From JBJEXX01 sp051886215 (lineage in GTDB: Bacteria; Bacillota_I; Bacilli_A; RF39; UBA660), in assembly GCA_051886215.1 (NCBI GenBank), contig JBJEXX010000080.1, positions 1-36,724 on the forward strand: a stretch of 36,724 nucleotides of DNA. The letters are read 5' to 3'. The notes under the pieces were generated by a model. The model saw only the letters and a list, made by a program, of their open reading frames with translations, ran no database searches and was not told where the DNA came from. This document shows positions 31,160 through 36,724 of the stretch, in pieces; the first letter of the stretch is position 1, and each line of letters opens with the position of its first letter. Made by a program: the position numbers and the translations under genes.

Positions 31160-31182
31160 TCACTCTTAATTGAGTGATTTTT
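31158..31182 (+). terminator. Intrinsic terminator after the S66 gene
   Basis: AATCACTC-TTAATT-GAGTGATT then TTT; the stem begins in the S66 gene TAA. Confidence 0.85.
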
Positions 31183-31185
31183 AAA

Positions 31186-31214
31186 TTGACAAAAATCATA
31201 TAAAAAACTATACT
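31186..31214 (+). promoter_or_regulatory. Promoter of the cysteine-cluster / HipA-like pair
   Basis: Consensus TTGACA, 17-base spacer, TATACT, directly after the preceding terminator. Confidence 0.88.
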
Positions 31215-31242
31215 TATTATAGTAGGATAATAGAGGTAAATA

Positions 31243-31836
31243 ATGAGAAAGATACGTTACAGAACGTTAAGGAATAACATTGATAGTAAACTTAGAATTA
31301 GCGAAAAAGATTATTCTTATGATTTAATTATATCTTCTATTCCTAGAATAATAAAAATGTGTAAATGGTATAACGTAGATTTTGAAGTCACAGAAGTAAA
31401 AAAACGACTTGTTAATAGTTTAAAAGATATAGAAACTGCTATTAATATAAAAGATAAAAGAGAAAAATTTAGTTTTATATATGATAAAGTATGTGATTAT
31501 TTAGATTATGATTTTATCAAAAATAACAAATGTTTATTTGCGGATAATAAGTGTATATCAGATAGAAATAAAACATACATCAAAGATTGTGGTTGTTGTA
31601 GAGCTAAAAATGGAAATTTATGCGAGTATTTAAAAAACAATCGTTGTACAATTAAAAATATGGGTTGTAAATTTTTTGTTTGTCCTACATTAAAAAAACA
31701 AGGGGTTTCATATAAAACTAATAGTTTTCCACTATTGAAATATTTTTGTAGTTTTAGACAGAAAATAGTTTTACGATATACGATATTTGTTCCAAAAGAA
31801 AAAGTTTTAGAAAGGGTTTTAAGTTATAGGTGGTAA
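31243..31836 (+). CDS. Cysteine-cluster protein (YkgJ-like?), unknown function
   Basis: 197 aa. Nine Cys lie between residues 97 and 147: KNNKC, DNKC, DCGCCR, NLC, NRC, MGC and FVC. The run CGCC-x7-C-x7-C-x6-C-x4-C resembles the iron/zinc-binding YkgJ-type cluster (C..CC, C, C, C), but the N-terminal 90 residues are basic and helical and not recognised. The clustering points to a bound metal or Fe-S centre; this is inference. Second half ends in a basic segment (FRQKIVLRYTIFVPKEKVLE). Ribosome site GAGG; the next gene begins 1 base after its stop, so both are one unit. Confidence 0.55.
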   Translation: MRKIRYRTLRNNIDSKLRISEKDYSYDLIISSIPRIIKMCKWYNVDFEVTEVKKRLVNSLKDIETAINIKDKREKFSFIYDKVCDYLDYDFIKNNKCLFADNKCISDRNKTYIKDCGCCRAKNGNLCEYLKNNRCTIKNMGCKFFVCPTLKKQGVSYKTNSFPLLKYFCSFRQKIVLRYTIFVPKEKVLERVLSYRW

Positions 31837-31837
31837 T

Positions 31838-33112
31838 ATGGATAAAGAAATGAAAAATAATATAATTAGAACTATATTAGAACAAAGTGGTATTACTGAC
31901 GAAGATTTAAAACAAGAATTTTTGAATAAATATATTGATAGTGATGTTAAATTAAAAGATATAGATAGAAATTTAGAATATTTTATTAAAAAAGATCAAA
32001 AGAAAAAGAAACAAAAATTAGATAATAAGAATATTGATGAAAAAAAAGTTGAAATTGATGATAAAAAAAATAAATATATTTTATATAAATATAATAATTT
32101 ATCTATAAAAGTAAAAGAAAATATAACTATTGATTTATTAGAAAACAAAAAATATGGAACTAATGATGTTTATCATGTTTTAGTTAATAAAAAAGATAAG
32201 GCTTACTTAAAGTCTAGTAAACATAAATACATAGATGATATAGATGTTTCTATTAGTCAGTTTGCTGATATTTTTGATGTTGATGTCACTAAAATATATC
32301 GTATTGAAGATAGTAATGGTGGTACAGGTATTATAAGTTATGATATTGAAACAAATGACAGTATAAAATATATTTCATTGAGGGATTCCTATTTAGAATA
32401 TTATCAAGAGTATAATAAAGGGAAAATATATAATTTAAAATGGATTGTAGAATTATTGTCGTTACCAAAAACAAGCAAAGATAATCCATTAACAAAAATA
32501 GAAGATGTTAGAGTTGTAATAGAATCTGGTATAAATATTTTAAAAGATCAATTTAATATATCAGAAGAAAATTTAAAAGAATTAAAAAAAGAATATTTAA
32601 AAATTTTACTATTCGATTTTGCTACTAATCAAACTGATAGATCATTAAATAATGTTAATTTAATGTTTGATGGTAAAAATGTATCTTTTGCGCCATTATA
32701 TGATAATGGTTGTGTTTATAATGATGATTTAGGTGATAATAATATATATTTATTAGATCATATATGTACTAGAGAAGCTTTTATAAATACAATATTTAAA
32801 TATTATTTTGATGAAGTTGAAGAAAGTGTTAAATTGTATTTAAATAAGAAAAATTATATTGAGAAAATTCAAGATGTTTTAAAAAACAATTTAAATGAAG
32901 AAAATTATAAATGGTATTATAAAAAAATAAATAATAATATTGACTATATAATTAAATTATTTAATCAACATGAAAAAGAAACAGTTAAAATCAATGAATA
33001 TAGTCCAGTTGATTTAAGACTTCAATATGGTTATGTAAAAACTTTTTCTTTATTATTATCTAGTTTATTATTTTTATTGATAATTATTATAATTGTAGGC
33101 TTTTTCTTTTAA
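31838..33112 (+). CDS. HipA-like kinase-fold protein with C-terminal membrane anchor
   Basis: 424 aa. Regions: N-terminal helical part (1-50), a Lys-rich linker (51-79, about half Lys), then a domain with HipA-like ending motifs: KILLFDFATNQTDRSLNNVNL (N264, D267, N272, where HipA has N-x-D-R-H-x-x-N) and SFAPLYDNG (D289, matching the PLYD metal-binding element). HipA kinases phosphorylate Ser, classically in toxin-antitoxin pairs. Here the His is Ser268, and no HipB-like HTH partner is adjacent. The last 22 residues (403-424, FSLLLSSLLFLLIIIIIVGFFF) are a membrane helix at the extreme C-terminus, so the kinase-like part should be cytoplasmic and tail-anchored. Ribosome site AGGTGG 4 bases upstream. 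The kinase assignment is by motif only. Confidence 0.65.
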   Translation: MDKEMKNNIIRTILEQSGITDEDLKQEFLNKYIDSDVKLKDIDRNLEYFIKKDQKKKKQKLDNKNIDEKKVEIDDKKNKYILYKYNNLSIKVKENITIDLLENKKYGTNDVYHVLVNKKDKAYLKSSKHKYIDDIDVSISQFADIFDVDVTKIYRIEDSNGGTGIISYDIETNDSIKYISLRDSYLEYYQEYNKGKIYNLKWIVELLSLPKTSKDNPLTKIEDVRVVIESGINILKDQFNISEENLKELKKEYLKILLFDFATNQTDRSLNNVNLMFDGKNVSFAPLYDNGCVYNDDLGDNNIYLLDHICTREAFINTIFKYYFDEVEESVKLYLNKKNYIEKIQDVLKNNLNEENYKWYYKKINNNIDYIIKLFNQHEKETVKINEYSPVDLRLQYGYVKTFSLLLSSLLFLLIIIIIVGFFF

Positions 33113-33117
33113 TTAGA

Positions 33118-33146
33118 TTGAAAAATAAGTTATTATAGTATATAAT
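33118..33146 (+). promoter_or_regulatory. Promoter of the ecfA-like pair and truA
   Basis: TTGAAA, 17-base spacer, TATAAT; begins 5 bases after the HipA-like gene stop, with no terminator between. Confidence 0.8.
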
Positions 33147-33173
33147 AGTAGTCTTGTAAAAGGAGGCACTTAT

Positions 33174-33980
33174 ATGAATGAAAATGTTTTAGAAATTCAT
33201 AATTTAGTCTATTCTTTTGATAAAAGACTACTTTTTAATAATGTTAATTTCAATATAAAAAGTAATTCTATTACTGCCGTTGTGGGTAGTAATAATAGTG
33301 GTAAGTCAACACTTATAAAAATATTAGGAGCAAACTATTTTACAGAAAATATGATTAAAAGTGGTAAAATTGTTCTTAATAAAAATACTATAAATGCATA
33401 TAAGAAAAAGGTAACTTTTATAGATTTTCAAAAATTTCAATTTACAAGTGATAGTGTTTATAAAGAGTTGTTTGAAGAACTTAGTTTTACAAGATGGTCA
33501 GAAGATAAAAAAGATTCTATTATTAACAAAGTTTTAAATAATCTATTATTTTCAGAATATTGCAATAGTAATCCGTCACGTCTTAGTAAAAAAAATAAAA
33601 TAAATTTACTTTTAGCTAAAGCTTTAATTTTAAATCCTAAGGTTTTGATTATGGAACTTTGTGATTTAAATTTAAATAATAGCGATAAAGATTATATCTT
33701 TAAAACTTTAAAACAATATCTTCCAAAAGGTGCTTCTATAGTATATTGTACTAATAATAGTGAAGATATTTTATATTCTGATAGGATTGTAGTATTACAT
33801 AATGGTAATGTGGCTATTGAAGGAGTGACATCATTAGTATTAACTAAAGATAGTTTACTGTTAAAACTTGGTATAGAACTTCCTTTTATAGTTGATTTAT
33901 CTTTAAAATTAAAGTTTTACGAAATTATTAATAAAATTTATTTAACAGAAGAAGATTTGGTGAGTAGTTTATGGAAATAA
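33174..33980 (+). CDS. Degenerate EcfA1-like ABC ATPase
   Basis: 268 aa, family length for EcfA, the ATPase pair that powers vitamin uptake by ECF transporters. N-terminal VLEIHNLVYSFDKRLLFNNV and Walker A GSNNSGKST (38-46) are intact, and Q86 is in the Q-loop position. Other sites are lost: signature LSGGQ is LSKKN (137-141), Walker B LDEP is MELC (VLIMELCD, 157-164; catalytic Glu absent), and the H-loop His is Asn194 (CTNN). It holds the ecfA1 position (before a second EcfA-like gene and truA). Strong ribosome site AAAGGAGG. The frame is intact, so it is a probable pseudo-ATPase that is still made. It may bind nucleotide but is unlikely to hydrolyse it normally. Confidence 0.82.
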   Translation: MNENVLEIHNLVYSFDKRLLFNNVNFNIKSNSITAVVGSNNSGKSTLIKILGANYFTENMIKSGKIVLNKNTINAYKKKVTFIDFQKFQFTSDSVYKELFEELSFTRWSEDKKDSIINKVLNNLLFSEYCNSNPSRLSKKNKINLLLAKALILNPKVLIMELCDLNLNNSDKDYIFKTLKQYLPKGASIVYCTNNSEDILYSDRIVVLHNGNVAIEGVTSLVLTKDSLLLKLGIELPFIVDLSLKLKFYEIINKIYLTEEDLVSSLWK

Positions 33981-34768
33981 TATTTGATAATGTTGGATAT
34001 AAAGATAAACTTAATGGTGTTAATCTAAAAATTGATAATAGTTCTATTACGGGTATTATTGGTAAAAATAAAGAATATTTTATAAAACTTTTATTAGGCG
34101 ATGTTATCCCGCTTATTGGTAATCTCAACATTAATGGAGTTAATTCTTCTGTAGAAAATAAATTATTAATAAAAAAACAAATATCCTATATTCAAAAAGT
34201 TCCTTTTAGAACTTTTAAAAATGAAATTGTTCTTGCAGAAATAGCTTCTATTGTTGATAGTAAACAGTATAAAAGCAAAAATATTAATAAAAAAATTAAA
34301 GATGCTTTTTCTTTAATTGGTTTGGATGAGAGCTATTTAACTAGAAGTTTTAGCACGTTATCTAGCAGTGAATTATATTTAGTTCAAATTGCTATAGAAT
34401 TGATATGTAATCCTAAAATAATTATATTGGAGAATCCATTTTCTATTTTGGATTATCATAATAAAAAAAGATTGTTAAAATTATTAAAAGCTCTAAAAGA
34501 AAAATATCATAAAATGATTTTTATATCAGATGATGATGTTGATGTATTGTATCAATATACAGATAAAATATTATTAGTTAATGATTGTAATAGAGTAAAT
34601 ATTTATAATACATATGACTTTTTTACGAGTATTAAGTTTTTAAAAGCAAATAATATTGCATTACCAAAATTAGTTAAAGTTTCTTATTTAGGTAAATTAA
34701 AAGGTATAAAGTTAACTTATCAAAAAGATATAAGAGATATAATAAAGGATATATATAAGCATGTGTGA
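33971..34768 (+). CDS. Degenerate EcfA2-like ABC ATPase
   Basis: 265 aa. Overall EcfA/ABC layout is recognisable (IIFDNVGYKDKLNGVNLKID, IIGKNKEYFIKLLLGD, IIILENPFSILD) but Walker A is destroyed (GKNKEYFI at 31-38, no GKS/T), the signature is LSSSE (130-134), Walker B is ILENP rather than ILDEP (152-156), and the H-loop His is Asp187 (ISDD). Starts 10 bases inside the end of its partner, so the two are coupled and probably form a heterodimer. EcfT, which should follow, is missing; truA comes 6 bases later. Intact length and frame argue for selection. Function unknown. Confidence 0.82.
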   Translation: MEIIFDNVGYKDKLNGVNLKIDNSSITGIIGKNKEYFIKLLLGDVIPLIGNLNINGVNSSVENKLLIKKQISYIQKVPFRTFKNEIVLAEIASIVDSKQYKSKNINKKIKDAFSLIGLDESYLTRSFSTLSSSELYLVQIAIELICNPKIIILENPFSILDYHNKKRLLKLLKALKEKYHKMIFISDDDVDVLYQYTDKILLVNDCNRVNIYNTYDFFTSIKFLKANNIALPKLVKVSYLGKLKGIKLTYQKDIRDIIKDIYKHV

Positions 34769-34774
34769 GGAATT

Positions 34775-35515
34775 ATGAGATATAAAATAACATTTTCATA
34801 TAAAGGTACTAATTTTCATGGTTATCAAAAACAACCAGGACTAAGAACTGTTCAGGATGAAATAGAAAAAGCTTTAACATTTATTAATAATGGTACTCCA
34901 ATTACGATTACTTCAAGTGGAAGAACTGATAAAGGCGTGCATGCATTAGGACAAGTGGCGCATTTTGATTTGGATATAAATATTTCTTTATATAAATTAA
35001 AATGTGCGATAAATTCTAATATTTCGGACGATATACATATAATTAACGTGGAACTAGTTAAAGATGATTTCCACGCTAGATATATGGTTTCTGAAAAGAA
35101 GTACATTTATAGGTTAAATATGGGTGAATTTGATGTTTTACAAAAAGATTTTATTTATCAATATAATAATCAATTGGATATTTCAAAGATGAAAGAAGGA
35201 ATTAAATATTTTATAGGTGAACATAATTTTAAAAATTTTGTATCTGATTCTGTTGTAAAAGATTCATATGTTAGAACAATATATGATGCTTATATAGAAA
35301 TATCTAATAATATAATAAACTTTGTATTTATAGGTAATGGTTTTATGCAATATCAAGTAAGAAACATGGTTGGTACTTTAATTAAAGTTGGTAAGAATAA
35401 AATTGAACCCAAAGAAATAAAATATATTTTAGAAGATGAAGAAAAAAAGAATTTGGTATATTGCGCTCCAGCATTAGGATTATGTTTGGAAAAAGTAAAA
35501 TATGAAAAAAAATAA
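34775..35515 (+). CDS. truA: tRNA pseudouridine synthase A
   Basis: Makes pseudouridine at positions 38-40 of the tRNA anticodon arm. 246 aa, family length. Motifs: ITFSYKGTNFHGYQKQPGLRTVQDE, the catalytic Asp in TSSGRTDKGVHALGQVAHFD, NVELVKDDFHARYMVSEKKYIYRL, IGEHNFKNF, and FMQYQVRNMVGTLIKVG. Ribosome site GAGG. In Bacillota truA normally follows ecfT; here it follows the ecfA2-like gene directly. Confidence 0.97.
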   Translation: MRYKITFSYKGTNFHGYQKQPGLRTVQDEIEKALTFINNGTPITITSSGRTDKGVHALGQVAHFDLDINISLYKLKCAINSNISDDIHIINVELVKDDFHARYMVSEKKYIYRLNMGEFDVLQKDFIYQYNNQLDISKMKEGIKYFIGEHNFKNFVSDSVVKDSYVRTIYDAYIEISNNIINFVFIGNGFMQYQVRNMVGTLIKVGKNKIEPKEIKYILEDEEKKNLVYCAPALGLCLEKVKYEKK

Positions 35516-35532
35516 AAAAAGTGGTAAATTTA

Positions 35533-35561
35533 TTGACATATAAATATATATTTAGTATAAT
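35533..35561 (+). promoter_or_regulatory. Consensus promoter of rplM-rpsI
   Basis: Perfect TTGACA, 17-base spacer, perfect TATAAT, the best promoter in the window. Predicted start about 35568. Confidence 0.93.
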
Positions 35562-35567
35562 TTTAGT

Positions 35568-35634
35568 CGGTACATTTATAAATCCCATATTCTAGTTTAA
35601 GCCCGAAACTAGAAAGAAGAAGGAGATAATTATT
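35568..35634 (+). promoter_or_regulatory. Leader of rplM with hairpin, candidate L13-type autoregulatory leader
   Basis: TCTAGTTT / AAACTAGA (35591-35598 and 35606-35613, 8 bp) closes the loop AAGCCCG, followed by AAGGAG. The loop CCCG could pair with CGG at about 35568-35570 upstream. Many Bacillota have an L13-binding leader here; assignment rests on position and this hairpin and would need a covariance search. Confidence 0.5.
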
Positions 35635-36066
35635 ATGAAAAGTTTTATGCAAACAAAAGAAACAGTAAAACGTAATTGGTATGTAATTGATGCTAAAGGT
35701 TTACCATTAGGTAGAGTTGCATCAAAAGCTGCAGTAATTTTACGTGGAAAACACAAAGCTACTTATACTCCTCATATTGATTGTGGAGATAACGTAATTA
35801 TACTTAACGCAAAAGAAGTTAAATTGACTGGTAATAAATTAAACAATAAAATTTATTACACACATTCAGGATATGTTGGTGGACTAAGAGAGAGAACAGC
35901 AAAAACTATGATTGAAAAATATCCAATTGAAATGGTAGAAAGAGCTGTTAAAGGAATGCTTCCAAAAGGAAGACTTGGACGTGCAATGTATAAGAAATTA
36001 TTTGTTTATGAAGGAGAAACTCATCCACATATGGCTCAAAAGCCTGAAGTATTAGAGATGAAGTAG
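35635..36066 (+). CDS. rplM: 50S ribosomal protein L13
   Basis: 143 aa. Early 50S assembly protein. Motifs: WYVIDAKGLPLGRVASKAAVILRGKHKATYTPHIDCGDNVII (key parts: GRVAS, LRGKHK, DCGD), NAKEVKLTGNKLNNKIYYTHSG, GMLPKGRLGRAMYKKLFVYEG, HPHMAQKP. Start 35635 with AAGGAG upstream; an internal Met five codons on (35647) is a less likely alternative. Behind a consensus promoter and a structured leader. Confidence 0.98.
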   Translation: MKSFMQTKETVKRNWYVIDAKGLPLGRVASKAAVILRGKHKATYTPHIDCGDNVIILNAKEVKLTGNKLNNKIYYTHSGYVGGLRERTAKTMIEKYPIEMVERAVKGMLPKGRLGRAMYKKLFVYEGETHPHMAQKPEVLEMK

Positions 36067-36076
36067 GAGGGTTAAA

Positions 36077-36499
36077 ATGGCAAAAGATAAGAATGTTTAT
36101 ACTGGAACAGGTAGAAGAAAAGCGAGTGTTGCTCGTGTTAAATTAGTTTCTGGAACTGGTAAAATTACAGTTAATGGAAAAGATGTAAATGAATATCTTC
36201 CATTCGAAACATTAGTTATGGATTTAACTCAACCATTAGATGCAACTAACACAAGAGAAATCTTTGATGTTATTGTTCAAGTAAATGGTGGTGGATTCTC
36301 TGGACAAACAGGTGCTATTAGATTAGGTATTACTAGAGCTTTATTACAATATGATAGTACTACTGATAAAGATAGTGAAAATAGTTTTAGAAAAATTTTA
36401 AAACCAGAAGGATTTATTACAAGAGATCCAAGAATTAAAGAACGTAAAAAACCAGGTCTTAAAAAAGCAAGACGTGCACCACAATTTAGTAAGAGATAG
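36077..36499 (+). CDS. rpsI: 30S ribosomal protein S9
   Basis: 140 aa (usual about 130). Its C-terminal tail reaches the P-site tRNA: ERKKPGLKKARRAPQFSKR with the conserved final KR. Other motifs: YTGTGRRKASVARVKLVSGTG, ITVNGKDVNEYLPFETL, GGGFSGQTGAIRLGITRALLQ. A short extra stretch (YDSTTDKDSENSFRKILKPEG) accounts for the length. Follows rplM by 10 bases, then a terminator. Confidence 0.98.
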   Translation: MAKDKNVYTGTGRRKASVARVKLVSGTGKITVNGKDVNEYLPFETLVMDLTQPLDATNTREIFDVIVQVNGGGFSGQTGAIRLGITRALLQYDSTTDKDSENSFRKILKPEGFITRDPRIKERKKPGLKKARRAPQFSKR

Positions 36500-36521
36500 A
36501 AATTGCGAATTCCGATGTTTC

Positions 36522-36549
36522 AAAAAGCTCATATTTATGAGTTTTTTTT
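36522..36549 (+). terminator. Intrinsic terminator of rplM-rpsI
   Basis: CTCATA / TATGAG stem (extended by A-T pairs past one bulge) followed by eight T. Confidence 0.88.
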
Positions 36550-36687
36550 CTATGTTAAGTTAGTATAACTATAGTAAAACTATATTGTAGTTCATTCATA
36601 AGCTATAATAAATCTTAGAAATTTTAAAATATATTTAGTAATATATTGATAATATAAAAAAGAATTGTCGTTAGTGTAGAATAAGTA

Positions 36688-36702
36688 AGGAGATTTTCTC
36701 CT
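36688..36702. repeat. Short inverted repeat near the window end
   Basis: AGGAGA-TTT-TCTCCT, a perfect 6-bp palindromic stem. No gene is seen from 36550 to 36724; the stretch is AT-rich with only this dyad and no convincing start codon with ribosome site. It may belong to the leader of a gene beyond the edge. Confidence 0.3.
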
Positions 36703-36724
36703 AAAAAATAAGAATTATAATTTA

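Noticed and set aside
8935..34768. TGA read as Trp (Mycoplasma code)
   Set aside because: TGA acts as the stop of three well-bounded genes and Trp is encoded by TGG throughout.
33174..34768. Calling the ecfA-like pair pseudogenes
   Set aside because: Both frames are full length and uninterrupted, with good ribosome sites and a promoter; only active-site motifs have changed.
1..36724. CRISPR arrays, insertion sequences or prophage
   Set aside because: No direct-repeat arrays, transposase or phage-like genes, and no flanking inverted repeats were seen.

Overview
The window is strongly AT-rich and reads as a compact genome of a low-GC, walled member of the Bacillota (Bacilli/Clostridia side, possibly one of the small-genome gut lineages). 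Several things support this. Ribosomal protein order is of the Bacillus type (S10-spc-alpha, then ecfA-truA-rplM-rpsI). There is a Spo0A with its own 0A box, a Bacillus-type LexA box, a zinc-type S14, and peptidoglycan enzymes (a FemABX transferase and an S66 carboxypeptidase). TGA is used as a stop (for example at 8935-8937, 30268-30270 and 34766-34768) and Trp is TGG, so the code is standard and this is not a Mycoplasma. No species name can be given from sequence alone.

Layout. (1) 3-950: the 3' part of tuf. (2) 1004-2275, minus strand: a FemABX-type transferase, the only minus-strand gene. (3) 2369-9646: enolase, secG, rnr, smpB, pgk, a GT4 glycosyltransferase and tpiA, a rearranged version of the glycolytic/secG-rnr-smpB cluster; gapA and gpmI are absent. 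(4) 9747-14235: spo0A, a DUF4143-type ATPase, an SOS-regulated Y-family polymerase and a helix-turn-helix-like protein, mostly with their own promoter and terminator. (5) 14288-27869: the S10-spc-alpha operon from rpsJ to rplQ, with a structured leader; rpmD (L30) and map are missing. (6) 27888-33112: six accessory genes inserted between rplQ and the ecfA position: an SDR, two unknown proteins, an S66 peptidase, a cysteine-cluster protein and a HipA-like protein with a C-terminal membrane anchor. (7) 33118-36549: two degenerate EcfA-like ABC ATPases with no EcfT, then truA, and rplM-rpsI behind their own consensus promoter and leader.

How it works together. Most of the window is growth machinery (translation, Sec secretion, RNA polymerase alpha, glycolysis, RNA turnover with trans-translation factors). 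Stress and development functions sit between these blocks: SOS mutagenesis (LexA box plus polymerase), a Spo0A regulator, and possible toxin-like or regulatory accessory genes. Intergenic space is very economical: terminators overlap stop codons, two terminators overlap the next promoter, and several predicted transcripts start within about 15 bases of the start codon.

Most notable for follow-up: the paired EcfA-like proteins with nearly all ATPase motifs lost, kept at the ecfA locus without ecfT; the tail-anchored HipA-like protein; a Spo0A whose receiver lacks the conserved Thr/Ser; the LexA box inside the polymerase promoter; and the rpsJ leader with competing helices.
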